Assembly (NCBI GenBank): GCA_016178595.1
Contig: JACOSY010000038.1
Location: 1 to 64,000, forward strand
DNA: 64,000 nucleotides
Direction of reading: 5' to 3'
DNA from: Ignavibacteria bacterium
Lineage (GTDB): Bacteria > Bacteroidota > Ignavibacteria > UBA10030 > SZUA-254
The stretch's first letter is position 1. Each line of letters opens with the position of its first letter. Positions 18,651-27,427 of this stretch are shown in pieces. The notes under the pieces are model-generated. The model worked only from the letters and a program-made list of their open reading frames with translations, had not been told where the DNA came from and did not search any database. A program made the translations under genes and the position numbers.

Positions 18651-19775
18651 ATGAACTCAACGTATTCACTTGCAGTTGATTCGCGCGCCAGCATTGTTTC
18701 TGATGGGCTTTGGCTTCGCAGCAAGGCATGGGATCTCACGTTCATCAGCTTGAGTGCGACTCTTGTTGCGATTCCATTTCTTACCTATTATTTTGCCAAC
18801 GAGGCGAGCCCATTTATCAACAAGATCATCGCAGCGCTGGGGGTTCACTTTACGTGGGACGAGGATGCGAGCCGCAACCTCGTCAACGGTGTCATCGCAT
18901 TGTTCATCGGTGGACCGCACATGTACGCAACGTATACGCGGACTGCGCTTGACAAAAATTTTTCACGCAAGCATAAAGCGTTACTCTCGTTCTCGCTCCT
19001 CATCCCGGTCGGGGTCGTCTATCTCGGTGTGAATCACTTCCAGCTTCTCATCACGTTTTTCTTTTTCTGGGCATCGATTCACATCCTCCATCAAGCCGCG
19101 TTTATCGTCGAATGTTACAATCGAAAATCCACCCACGCTCTTTCCTGGTCTTCCCGGATGATCGATTATGGCGTACTGTTTACGGCGCTCTACCCTGTGG
19201 CGACATACAAATTTATCCACGACGAATTTTTCATCGGTTCGAATAATATCCTTTTCCCGGAGTTCTTGAAGAACGAGTATATATTCTATCTTGTCACCGC
19301 TGTCTTCGCTGCGTCGGTTATCCTTTTCGTCTGGAAAACGGTGTACGAGATTCGTTCTGGCACAGCTCATTACCCAAAGATTCTTCTCATCTCGCTCACG
19401 GCAGGAATTGCATTCATCATCCCGGCATTCCGCAATTTGGATGTAGCGTTCCAGGGTTTTAATACATGGCACTCGTTCCAATATCTTGGTCTTACGTATT
19501 ATATCAACCGGTTGCGACACGAGCGAGGAGAAATCGGGACAAAATTCATAGATAAAATGTCGGAAGACGGCAAGACGTGGTCTTATTATTTCTTCACTGT
19601 CGGGCTTACGGTCGGTGCAGTGGGGGTGATCGCTTTATTGATCTACTTTAGTCCGGTTCTTGGACTCACGTTCGACCAGTGCTACTACATCGTCGTTCTG
19701 TCATTCTTGCTTACACATTATTTGCACGATCATCTCCTTTTTACCAAACCGGAAGAGATTCTGTTGAACACGTAA
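18651..19775 (+). CDS. Polytopic membrane protein with histidine motifs, unknown function
   Basis: A 374-residue protein with roughly eight to ten membrane segments and no signal peptide. The ATG at 18651 follows CAGGAGGCGCCA, a strong ribosome binding site. Histidines are placed in or beside membrane segments: GGPHMYATYTR (His90), VNHF (His129), HILHQ (His144, His147), NTWHSF (His274) and HYLHDH (His356, 359, 361). This spacing recalls membrane metal or haem enzymes such as desaturase-like or Brp/Blh-like proteins, but I cannot assign a family. It has its own strong promoter and a clean terminator, so it is a single-gene unit. Confidence 0.85.
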   Translation: MNSTYSLAVDSRASIVSDGLWLRSKAWDLTFISLSATLVAIPFLTYYFANEASPFINKIIAALGVHFTWDEDASRNLVNGVIALFIGGPHMYATYTRTALDKNFSRKHKALLSFSLLIPVGVVYLGVNHFQLLITFFFFWASIHILHQAAFIVECYNRKSTHALSWSSRMIDYGVLFTALYPVATYKFIHDEFFIGSNNILFPEFLKNEYIFYLVTAVFAASVILFVWKTVYEIRSGTAHYPKILLISLTAGIAFIIPAFRNLDVAFQGFNTWHSFQYLGLTYYINRLRHERGEIGTKFIDKMSEDGKTWSYYFFTVGLTVGAVGVIALLIYFSPVLGLTFDQCYYIVVLSFLLTHYLHDHLLFTKPEEILLNT

Positions 19776-19802
19776 GGAATTCGATCATAACCGAACAAAG
19801 AC

Positions 19803-19828
19803 CCCGACGGTGTGCCGTCGGGTTTTTT
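19803..19828 (+). terminator. Rho-independent terminator
   Basis: CCCGACGG, loop TGTG, CCGTCGGG, then six T: an 8-bp GC-rich perfect stem with a U-tract, 27 bases after the stop codon of the membrane protein gene. Confidence 0.95.
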
Positions 19829-19829
19829 G

Positions 19830-19858
19830 TTGTGATTGGAACTTCTCCTGAGTATATT
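19830..19858 (+). promoter_or_regulatory. Sigma70-like promoter for the pseudouridine synthase gene
   Basis: TTGTGA (19830-19835), 17 bases, TATATT (19853-19858), directly after the upstream terminator. Transcription would begin near 19865, which favours the ATG at 19873 over the in-frame TTG at 19861. Confidence 0.6.
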
Positions 19859-19872
19859 CATTGGCGTTGAAA

Positions 19873-20622
19873 ATGACAATTCCCCGATTGCCGAAAGGAA
19901 AAGTCAGTCTTGCCCGAGCACTCTCCAAGCTCGGTTACTGCTCGCGAGCCGAGGCTGAGCGACTCATTCTTGCAGGAGAAGTACAAGTCGAGAACCGAGT
20001 TGTACGAACCCCATCCGTTCGTGTTACTCCGGAAAACGTCAGGATCACTGTGAATGGAAAAGTGATAACGAAGAAGGAGTACATCTATATCCTCCTCAAC
20101 AAACCAGAAGACGTCGTCACAACACGATCGGATGAGCGGGGACGGAAAACTGTGTATGATGTGTTGGGAGATGTCGGTCAGTGGATATTTCCTGTCGGAA
20201 GATTGGACAAAGATACTTCGGGTCTATTACTTCTTACGAACGATACCCAGCTTGGTGAGCAATTGACGAACCCTGGAGCAAAAGTTTCAAAAACGTATCG
20301 TGTTACGCTGGAGAAAAAACTTTCGACTGGTGACAAACGGACGATCGAGCAGGGGATGCTCCTCGATGGCGAACGATTGAAACCCGCTGTTGTGCGGCGG
20401 CTCGAAGGAACAACGTACGAACTGACGATTATCGAAGGAAAGAACCGGCAAATTCGACGCATGTGCGCATCGCTCGGGTATCGCGTTCAGAAGCTCGTTC
20501 GTATTCGTATCGGAAGTCTCGGATTGAATGAACTCGAAGCAGGTGAGTGGAAACATCTCATCGCGAAAGATATTGGACTGCTCGTTCGCGACCCATTCCC
20601 AATTCCAAAATCTAAAATCTAA
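19873..20622 (+). CDS. RsuA/RluB-family pseudouridine synthase
   Basis: Converts a uridine of ribosomal RNA to pseudouridine. From the ATG at 19873 it has 249 residues: an N-terminal S4 RNA-binding domain ([20 protein letters not shown]), then the catalytic domain with the motif [16 protein letters not shown], whose Asp is the nucleophile, and the C-terminal GKNRQIRRM motif. The family member (RsuA, RluB, RluE or RluF type) cannot be told by eye; RluB-like is most likely. A paralogue lies at 40182-40946. The last codons (PKSKI) lie in an A/T-rich simple repeat, AAAATCTAAAATCTAAAAT. The Nudix gene begins 10 bases later. Confidence 0.92.
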   Translation: MTIPRLPKGKVSLARALSKLGYCSRAEAERLILAGEVQVENRVVRTPSVRVTPENVRITVNGKVITKKEYIYILLNKPEDVVTTRSDERGRKTVYDVLGDVGQWIFPVGRLDKDTSGLLLLTNDTQLGEQLTNPGAKVSKTYRVTLEKKLSTGDKRTIEQGMLLDGERLKPAVVRRLEGTTYELTIIEGKNRQIRRMCASLGYRVQKLVRIRIGSLGLNELEAGEWKHLIAKDIGLLVRDPFPIPKSKI

Positions 20623-20632
20623 AATTCTCAAG

Positions 20633-21097
20633 ATGTCCTACATTGCCTGTACACTCATCGAAGTCTGTGTATTCAAATTCGAAGACGACCGACCGATGTA
20701 TCTTCTCCTGAAAAGACGGAAGGACGAGAATCTTTATCCCGGCATCTGGCAGTACGTCACAGGTTCTATCGAAGGAAAGGAAAAGGCGGTCGATGCCGCG
20801 CTTCGTGAGTTACAGGAAGAAACCGGTCTCGTGCCGCAGCACTTCTGGGTCGTGCCGTTTGTGAATTCCTTCTACGATCCAAACTACGATAGCCTGAACC
20901 TGATGTCTGTCTTTGCGGCTCAGGTTCAACCGGGCGATAGTCCGATTCTTTCATCCGAACACGAGAAATTTATATGGCTTCCATTCGACGAAGCGCGACG
21001 GAAGCTCGTCTGGCCCGGCCAGTGCGAAGGTCTTCGCATCATCCACGAATATATTGTTCGGGGCGAGGAAGCGGCAAAACTCAACCAGATTCGCTAA
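20633..21097 (+). CDS. Nudix hydrolase
   Basis: A 154-residue enzyme that cleaves nucleoside diphosphate derivatives, possibly dihydroneopterin triphosphate (NudB-like) given its size and the Trp-rich strand before the box. The Nudix box is complete: GSIEGKEKAVDAALRELQEE followed by TGL, giving G-x5-E-x7-REL-x-EE-x-GL. I chose the ATG at 20633 (MSYIACTLIEVCV) because it opens directly into the first strand; an upstream frame would overlap the preceding gene. It is likely co-transcribed with the pseudouridine synthase. Substrate is not determinable from sequence. Confidence 0.9.
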   Translation: MSYIACTLIEVCVFKFEDDRPMYLLLKRRKDENLYPGIWQYVTGSIEGKEKAVDAALRELQEETGLVPQHFWVVPFVNSFYDPNYDSLNLMSVFAAQVQPGDSPILSSEHEKFIWLPFDEARRKLVWPGQCEGLRIIHEYIVRGEEAAKLNQIR

Positions 21098-21219
21098 ATA
21101 CATTCCGTATGAGTTCCTTAAGATTTTTCCGTAAACTTGTCAACCTTTTTAACGTATATCTGGTCTAACTGATAAATCGAAAAGTGATTCCCCAAAATGT
21201 TATGTGAGGAGAGTTTGCC

Positions 21220-22263
21220 ATGACGTCCCGCATTCTATCTGTCGTATTCCTTGTCGGCGTATTCTTCCTGGCCTGTTCGTATTCCCGCGCCCAGCATGTT
21301 ACCCGAACGTATATCTTCGATCACCAGCGCGAGCACGGCCATCTCGGCGTTAATGTCGACGATGTCACGCCGAAACTGAAGGAGAGAAAAAACCTTTCGG
21401 TGGATGCAGGCGCTTACGTGAAGGATGTGGTGGAAGATAGTCCGGCTGAGAAGGCTGGAGTAAAGGAAGGCGATGTGATCGTCAAGTTGAACGACCGGAC
21501 GATCGAAGATAGCGACGATCTCATCCGTGCAATTCAACGGACGAAGCCGAAGTCCGACGTGAAAATTGAAGTTGTCAGGAGCAAAGAGCACAAGACACTT
21601 ACCGCGACGCTTGAGCGCGAGCGGGCGCCACGCGCGTTTGCATACGGTTTTGGTGATGGCGATATCCACCTGCCAAAACTTCCGAGGATGCCGCATTCTC
21701 CGAAGATGCCGCAGCACTTTGAGATTTTTTCAAGCGATCGTCTCGGTGGCCTCACTGTTCAGGAACTCACCAAACAACTCGCCGAATACTTCCAGGTCCC
21801 TGATCGTCGCGGTCTGTTGGTGACGGAAGTGGAGAAGGAGAGCGATGCAGAGAAGGCGGGCTTCAAGGCAGGGGATGTTATTACCAAAGTCAACAAGAAT
21901 TCCGTTCGTGACGTCGATGATCTTCGACAGGAAATGGAGGACTCGGACGGTAAAGATTTGCCGGTTGAAGTTGTGAGGAGTGGAAAAGCGGTTTCACTGA
22001 AGCTCCATATCGAAAGTGAGGATGCTGACGACGACGACGATATGTCATTCAATGCGTCTCCCGATCAGTGCTATCCACACAAATCCTGTGTGAGGATTCG
22101 AAGCTCTGAGCTCAAGCAAAATATTCTTGATCGCGTGATGGAATCCCTGGATCGAATCAAGATGCAAATCGAAAATCGAATCAACTCTGTCGCGGAACAG
22201 ATCAAATCGACGTTCGTCTCGCTTTCCTCCGGCGGAGACCAGGCTGCGGTTGCACATAGCTAA
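21220..22263 (+). CDS. Secreted protein with two PDZ domains and no protease domain
   Basis: A 347-residue exported protein. A signal peptide occupies about residues 1-24. Two PDZ domains follow: about 35-135 (GAYVKDVVEDSPAEKAGVKE, GDVIVKLND) and about 175-270 (RGLLVTEVEKESDAEKAGFK, GDVITKVNK). Between them is a Pro/His/Met-rich linker (HLPKLPRMPHSPKMPQH) and after them a run of Asp, then an amphipathic helical tail. There is no trypsin or other peptidase fold. AGGAGA precedes the ATG. It could be a periplasmic adaptor that presents substrates to a protease such as the HtrA at 30441; this is inference. Confidence 0.88.
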   Translation: MTSRILSVVFLVGVFFLACSYSRAQHVTRTYIFDHQREHGHLGVNVDDVTPKLKERKNLSVDAGAYVKDVVEDSPAEKAGVKEGDVIVKLNDRTIEDSDDLIRAIQRTKPKSDVKIEVVRSKEHKTLTATLERERAPRAFAYGFGDGDIHLPKLPRMPHSPKMPQHFEIFSSDRLGGLTVQELTKQLAEYFQVPDRRGLLVTEVEKESDAEKAGFKAGDVITKVNKNSVRDVDDLRQEMEDSDGKDLPVEVVRSGKAVSLKLHIESEDADDDDDMSFNASPDQCYPHKSCVRIRSSELKQNILDRVMESLDRIKMQIENRINSVAEQIKSTFVSLSSGGDQAAVAHS

Positions 22264-22311
22264 CTTCCTCGGTTCTACGGCCCTCTGAATACCTACCGCC
22301 GACTTCCCGAG

Positions 22312-22339
22312 TTGAAGTTGGCGAATTATTTCGTATATT
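22312..22339 (+). promoter_or_regulatory. Sigma70-like promoter for the first M28 peptidase
   Basis: TTGAAG, 16 bases, TATATT, with TTCG immediately before the -10. The same hexamers, spacer length and TTCG occur at 44769-44796. Confidence 0.6.
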
Positions 22340-22446
22340 CCCACTTCGTCATCCCATAATCAATTCTTCCATAGCAAGTATGTGACCTCTCAGTTCGCCA
22401 CTTGGTGAAAAGAGGGGTATTATTCGACTTCATGAGGTTTATCTCT

Positions 22447-23844
22447 ATGCAGAAATTGCTCACAGCATTTGTGCTGATCGGTAGTATCCTCTTCTCTATT
22501 CATTCCACCCTCGGCCAGGTTGCAGACACAACGAAGGAAAAGCCTTACGAGAATGTAGCGCGCGACATCATCGCACGTGGATTGCTCTCGTGCAAGGCGT
22601 ATGACTTCCTGAAAGAACTCACAACGCGTGTCGGCGCCCGGCTCAGCGGCTCGCCTCAAGCCGAGAAAGCCGTGCAATGGGGCAAGAAGACAATGGAGGA
22701 TAATGGCTTCGACAACGTGCGACTGGAACCCGTAACGGTTCCTCATTGGGTTCGTGGACCGGTTGAAGAAGCATCCATCATCCTTTCCGACTCAAAGCAA
22801 ATTCCGATTACGATCTGTGCACTTGGTGGAAGTATCGCAACGGCGGAAGACGGCATCACGGCTGAAATCGTCGAAGTGAAATCGTTTGATGAGTTGAAAA
22901 AAATGGGTGATGCCGCAAAAGGGAAGATCATCTTTTTCAATCGGCCATTCGACCGCACGAAGTTCAATACCTTCGAAGCTTACAGTGGTGCGGTCGATCA
23001 GCGTGGACAGGGTGCGGTCGAAGCGGCAAAGGCGGCAGGAGTTGCGGCACTCGTTCGTTCCATGACCTCGCGGCTCGATGATGTTCCACACACCGGAGCG
23101 ATGCGCTATGTCGATACGATTCCCAAAGTACCGGCTGCTGCTGTCAGCGCAATCGGTGCGAATGTACTCGACAGTCTCATCCGGAAAGACGATCATGTGA
23201 AGGTTCGATTGAAACTCTCGTGTCAGAAGTTGCCGGACGTGGAATCCGCAAATGTTGTCGGTGAGTTGACCGGAACAGAGCATCCGAACGAAGTCATTGT
23301 TATCGGCGGACACCTTGATAGCTGGGATAAAGGACAAGGTGCGCACGATGATGGCGCCGGCGTGACGGAGTCGATTGAAGCTTTGCGTCTGTTGAAGGAA
23401 CTCGGCTTCAAGCCGAAGCGAACGATCCGTGCGGTGCTCTTCATCAACGAAGAAAACGGCCTGGCGGGTGGTAAAGCGTATGCTGCGAAGGATCGTCCCG
23501 GTGAGAAACACATCGCTGCAATCGAGACGGATGCAGGTGGTTTCTCTCCACGGGGATTTAGCGTACAGGCAGATTCATTGATGATTGAAAAAATCGCGCG
23601 CTGGTCGTACCTCCTGCGTCCCATCGATGCCGACCGGATTCAGAAGGGCGCAGGCGGCGCGGACATTTCCGAGCTTGGGAAGAAGGGCGTGCCGCAAGTC
23701 GGTCTTCGTCCGGATGGGCAGCGCTACTTCGATTACCACCACTCGGACAATGACACGATCGACAAGGTGAACGAGCGCGAGCTTGAGCTTGGTGCTATCG
23801 CACTTGCGATTCTTGCCTACGCGATTGCACAAGAAGGATTATAA
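22447..23844 (+). CDS. Secreted M28-family zinc aminopeptidase
   Basis: An exported peptidase that removes N-terminal amino acids or dipeptides outside the cytoplasm. A signal peptide (LLTAFVLIGSILFSIHSTLG) is followed by a pro-region, a PA-like insert (about 120-240) and the M28 catalytic core. Zinc ligands and catalytic residues are visible: GGHLDSWDKGQGAHDDGAG (His, Asp), INEENGL (Glu-Glu), ETDAGGF (Asp) and YHHSDNDTID (His). The ATG at 22447 has GAGG nine bases upstream; the ATG at 22432 is an alternative with a longer spacing. A second M28 gene follows 42 bases later, so the two probably form one operon. Confidence 0.93.
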   Translation: MQKLLTAFVLIGSILFSIHSTLGQVADTTKEKPYENVARDIIARGLLSCKAYDFLKELTTRVGARLSGSPQAEKAVQWGKKTMEDNGFDNVRLEPVTVPHWVRGPVEEASIILSDSKQIPITICALGGSIATAEDGITAEIVEVKSFDELKKMGDAAKGKIIFFNRPFDRTKFNTFEAYSGAVDQRGQGAVEAAKAAGVAALVRSMTSRLDDVPHTGAMRYVDTIPKVPAAAVSAIGANVLDSLIRKDDHVKVRLKLSCQKLPDVESANVVGELTGTEHPNEVIVIGGHLDSWDKGQGAHDDGAGVTESIEALRLLKELGFKPKRTIRAVLFINEENGLAGGKAYAAKDRPGEKHIAAIETDAGGFSPRGFSVQADSLMIEKIARWSYLLRPIDADRIQKGAGGADISELGKKGVPQVGLRPDGQRYFDYHHSDNDTIDKVNERELELGAIALAILAYAIAQEGL

Positions 23845-23886
23845 TTCATTGTTGACTCACTATCATCCACTAACGGGAGCCTTATC

Positions 23887-25500
23887 ATGAAAAAACTTGT
23901 AAACGTTTTATTCCTTCTCCTCTGTGCGATTTCATTCGGGATCGCACAAGAGAAAATTGATACAGCCGCCATCTCACGCATGAAAGGTGAGGGGATGAAC
24001 AATTCACAGGTGATGGAGATACTCAGTTACCTGAGCGATGTCTATGGTCCTCGCCTCACCGGCTCGCCCGCGTTTGTACGTGCCGCCAACTGGGCGCGCG
24101 GCAAGCTCGAATCGATGGGCCTGGAGAACGCACACCTCGAAGCGTGGGGACCGTTCGGACGCGGCTGGATTCTGAAGCACTATTCCGCCAACGTCATAGG
24201 CTACCAGGTTTTTCCGCTCATTTCCTATCCGAAGGCGTGGTCTCCCGGCACGGATGGACCGACGACCCGCGATCTTATTTATCTCGATGCAAAGACCGAC
24301 AGCGCACTCCAAACATACAATGGAAAACTCAAAGGGAAATTCGTTCTGTTCAGTGATCCTCGAGAGATCAAGGCACACTTCGATCCGGAAGCCACACGAG
24401 AAGCCGACTCCTCATTGTTAAAACTTGCCAATGCAGAGCCGACCGAACCGCGCCGGCGGCAACGCTCCGAGATGACCCCTGATCAGAAGGCGCAAGCTCT
24501 GGTTGAATTTCACAAGTGGCAGTTATGCCAGAAGGAAGGCGCTGCAGGCGTGCTGACGATCAGTCGCGGTGATGGTGGAAATGTTTTCGTTCAGCAAGCC
24601 ACGGTGCCTGTCCATCCCGATACGCCGTTTGTCCGGCGCATCGGCGCATATAATCCAAAGGCCCCGAAGATTCTTCCGCAAATTGCCGTCGGTGCAGAGC
24701 ACTACAACCGACTTGTCCGCATGATGCAGAAGGGTGAACATCCAAAGCTTGAGTTGGACCTGGATGTTGAGTTCACGAAGGAAGATTCTTGCTACAACAT
24801 CATTGCCGAGATTCCCGGAACGGACTTGAAGGATGAAGTCGTCATGATCGGCGGGCACTTCGATTCGTGGCATGGTGGTACCGGCGCGACCGATGATGGA
24901 ACAGGTTCGGCCGTTTGTATGGAAGCGATGCGCATTCTGAAGACGCTTGACTTGAAACCGCGCCGCACGATCCGCATCGGATTGTGGGGTGGAGAAGAAC
25001 AAGGACTACTCGGCTCGAAGGCGTACGTCGCGCGGCATTTCGGCGAGAAAGATCCGTCGATGCCTGATAGCGTCGCACCGGTACTGTACAAGCCCGAGGC
25101 GGAAAAGTTCTGCTCGTACTTCAATAATGACAATGGAAGCGGTAAGGTTCGCGGCGTGTACATGCAGGGCAACGAAGCAAGCCGACCGATCTTCCGGAAG
25201 TGGCTCGCACCGTTCAAAGATGTCGGTGCATCCACACTGACGCTCTCCAATACCGGCGGCACGGATCATCTCTCGTTCGACGCCATCGGTTTGCCCGGAT
25301 TCCAGTTCATCCAGGATGTGATCGAATACGATACGCGGACGCACCACTCGACGATGGACGTGTGGGATCGTGCCCAGCCGGAAGACTTGAAGCAAGCCTC
25401 GGTTATCATGGCGGCGTTTGCCTACGACGCAGCGATGCGCGATGCAAAGTTTCCGCGGAAGCCGTTGCCGCAGCCGCAGCGCGCGGCGGGGAGCCAGTGA
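23887..25500 (+). CDS. Secreted M28-family zinc peptidase (second copy)
   Basis: A 537-residue exported M28 peptidase, distantly related to its upstream neighbour. A signal peptide (MKKLVNVLFLLLCAISFGIA) opens the protein. Zinc-site motifs are GGHFDSWHGGTGATDDGTG, WGGEEQGLLGSKAY, FNNDNGSG and THHSTMDVWD, all in family order. A basic insert (EPRRRQRSE, near residue 195) is particular to this copy. GGGAG lies eight bases before the ATG. The C-terminus (KPLPQPQRAAGSQ) is Pro/Gln-rich and looks unstructured. The two copies probably differ in substrate preference. Confidence 0.93.
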   Translation: MKKLVNVLFLLLCAISFGIAQEKIDTAAISRMKGEGMNNSQVMEILSYLSDVYGPRLTGSPAFVRAANWARGKLESMGLENAHLEAWGPFGRGWILKHYSANVIGYQVFPLISYPKAWSPGTDGPTTRDLIYLDAKTDSALQTYNGKLKGKFVLFSDPREIKAHFDPEATREADSSLLKLANAEPTEPRRRQRSEMTPDQKAQALVEFHKWQLCQKEGAAGVLTISRGDGGNVFVQQATVPVHPDTPFVRRIGAYNPKAPKILPQIAVGAEHYNRLVRMMQKGEHPKLELDLDVEFTKEDSCYNIIAEIPGTDLKDEVVMIGGHFDSWHGGTGATDDGTGSAVCMEAMRILKTLDLKPRRTIRIGLWGGEEQGLLGSKAYVARHFGEKDPSMPDSVAPVLYKPEAEKFCSYFNNDNGSGKVRGVYMQGNEASRPIFRKWLAPFKDVGASTLTLSNTGGTDHLSFDAIGLPGFQFIQDVIEYDTRTHHSTMDVWDRAQPEDLKQASVIMAAFAYDAAMRDAKFPRKPLPQPQRAAGSQ

Positions 25501-25524
25501 TTGATAATTGATTCACTTTAAGGG

Positions 25525-25601
25525 GGGGCTGGTATTTTTTATTTGAGGGAGTAACGTAATTACAGTGGGATTTCGACGGGGTTGAGTACCAGCCCCGTCG
25601 A
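25525..25601 (+). promoter_or_regulatory. Leader with two mutually exclusive hairpins
   Basis: GGGGCTGGTA (25525-25534) pairs perfectly with TACCAGCCCC (25587-25596). The same CCCC also belongs to a second perfect stem, TCGACGGGG (25573-25581) with CCCCGTCGA (25593-25601). Both cannot form at once. It lies between the second M28 gene and the ATG at 25626, with 24 bases after the last arm. The pairing is seen directly; a switching role is inference. It may instead end the M28 transcript. Confidence 0.45.
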
Positions 25602-25625
25602 TGCAGTCATCCGCTCATATCACCT

Positions 25626-27182
25626 ATGGCTCATAAACTTCATATCATTTTTCTTCTTGCGGGGATGATTGTGCTCGGTTCTATTGGCACGAGTGCGGTC
25701 GCATCCGACAAATCAGCCAAGCTCCTCGATCTTGCCACAAAGGAGTTTGGAAGCCTAAGCAAGGCTGAGCAAAAATTCTTCCGGGCACAGACAAATGGTA
25801 CGATGGCCGACTACACGACAGGGGATGATCAAAAAGACAGTGTCGATAATGCTGAGTGGTGGGATACGACTCGCGTTCTCAGGGCCACGCGCATCGCATG
25901 GCTCTGCAGGGATCCACAAGCATCAATCTTGGTGTCAGATAAAGGCATCCAAGTCAGAGGCGTACGCATCGACGAAGGATTCGATGTTGAAGAATCAAAA
26001 ATCACATTTCTGCTCTACTTCGAAAAATGCTCCTTCAAGGATAAGATCAATCTCAGGAATGCGGAAATCAAATCGTTGTACCTGATTGGCACACATACCG
26101 CTTCGATCCAGGCGAACGGGTTAATAGTTGAGAAAGATTGTTTTCTACGTGATGGCTTCAAGGCGGAGGGTGAAGTGAGTCTTCTCAGAGCGAAGATTGG
26201 TGGGGACCTCGATTGCAGTAGTGGACAATTCATCGATTCTGCGGCGACAGCTCTTTCTGGCGATGGGCTCAAGGTTGAAGGAGCCGTGTTTCTTTATAAT
26301 GGCTTTAACGCAGAGGGTGAAGTGAGTCTGCGTTTTGCGAATATCGGATTGAACCTTGAGTGCGACAACGGTGTGTTCATCAATAAAGGTGGGACAGCTA
26401 TTGATTGTGAAGGATCGACGGTAAAAGGAGATGTTTTTCTTCGCGATGATATTAAGGTGGAAGGTAAGATGGATTTTTTTGCTGCAACAGTGGATGGGTA
26501 TTTCCATTGGAGAAACGTATCTGATTCCAGCAAAGCGTCATTAGATCTTCGATCAGCAAAATTAGCCTCGCTGTTGGATGACCAAAGGAGCTGGCCTGAA
26601 ACCGGAAAGTTGTACTTAGATGGGCTCATGTACAACGAGATTTCAGAATATGCACCAATGGAGTATCATCAACGCATCGATTGGCTACACCGGCAACCCG
26701 ATTCACCTTTTCATCCGCAACCTTATGAGCAACTTGCCACAGTGCTTCGCAAGTCCGGTCACGATGACGACGCGACGGAGATACTCATCCAAATGCAAAA
26801 GGATCGCGGCCGTCTCGCAAACCCCGTTTGGTACCAATGGCCATGGTATCATATCTTCGGACCAGTGATCGCATTTGGCTATCGCCCATGGCGATCGTTT
26901 TGGTACGCGATCGGGTTTATTTCACTCGGTTCTATTTTCTTTGGGATTGGTTATCGAAAAGGTTTGGTTGTTGCGGCACGGGAGAAGTCGGAGGGCTACC
27001 CGAAGTTCAATGCACTCGTCTATTCACTCGATGTTTTTGCGCCACTCATCGATCTTTACCAGGCAGACTATTATTTGCCGCAGGGTAAGTTTCTCCGTTT
27101 CTATCATTGGTTTCAAATTATCGCCGGCTGGGTACTCACAACGTTGCTTGCCGTAGGTCTCTCCGGGTTGGTAGTTAGTTAA
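25626..27182 (+). CDS. Exported beta-helix-like repeat protein with membrane C-terminus, unknown function
   Basis: A 518-residue protein. A signal peptide (1-27) is followed by a helical segment, then about 220 residues of degenerate repeats of the kind GLKVEGDVFLRDGFKAEGEV and SLLRAKIGGDLDCSSGQF, which suggest a right-handed beta-helix. After a helical linker come two or three membrane segments (about 407-510) with a conserved-looking NALVYSLDVFAPLIDL and a final WFQIIAGWVL helix. Similar proteins are sometimes labelled membrane-associated oxidoreductase without support. The ATG at 25626 has no good ribosome binding site. Its TAA stop is part of the target duplication of the MITE that follows. 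Confidence 0.8.
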   Translation: MAHKLHIIFLLAGMIVLGSIGTSAVASDKSAKLLDLATKEFGSLSKAEQKFFRAQTNGTMADYTTGDDQKDSVDNAEWWDTTRVLRATRIAWLCRDPQASILVSDKGIQVRGVRIDEGFDVEESKITFLLYFEKCSFKDKINLRNAEIKSLYLIGTHTASIQANGLIVEKDCFLRDGFKAEGEVSLLRAKIGGDLDCSSGQFIDSAATALSGDGLKVEGAVFLYNGFNAEGEVSLRFANIGLNLECDNGVFINKGGTAIDCEGSTVKGDVFLRDDIKVEGKMDFFAATVDGYFHWRNVSDSSKASLDLRSAKLASLLDDQRSWPETGKLYLDGLMYNEISEYAPMEYHQRIDWLHRQPDSPFHPQPYEQLATVLRKSGHDDDATEILIQMQKDRGRLANPVWYQWPWYHIFGPVIAFGYRPWRSFWYAIGFISLGSIFFGIGYRKGLVVAAREKSEGYPKFNALVYSLDVFAPLIDLYQADYYLPQGKFLRFYHWFQIIAGWVLTTLLAVGLSGLVVS

Positions 27183-27427
27183 CTGACGTTACGCAAAGTA
27201 GAGGTAGCGGCGGAATCGGCCATTGGAACTCACCCTGTGGTCCCTCTCTTTGAAAAGAGAGGGATGTTAAGCGCTCCCCTTCTCTTGTTTAAGTCGGAGA
27301 TCCCGCCTTCTCTGGCGGGGAGAAGGGGCCGGTCTACGACTCTATCGAGTCGAAGACTCGTAGAGGGGATGAGTTCGGATGATGGAGCGAGAACAACTTT
27401 TTTCTTCCCCTTCTTGCGTAACATCAG
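27183..27427. mobile_element. 245-bp non-autonomous transposon (MITE) with 8-bp target duplication
   Basis: Terminal inverted repeats CTGACGTTACGCAA (27183-27196) and TTGCGTAACATCAG (27414-27427) match at 13 of 14 positions. TTAGTTAA stands immediately outside both ends (27175-27182 and 27428-27435), a perfect 8-bp target duplication. Inside are several palindromes, including TCCCTCTCTT-TGAA-AAGAGAGGGA at 27241-27264, but no transposase. It must have been moved by a related element elsewhere. The insertion is directly after the stop codon of the preceding gene. Confidence 0.85.
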
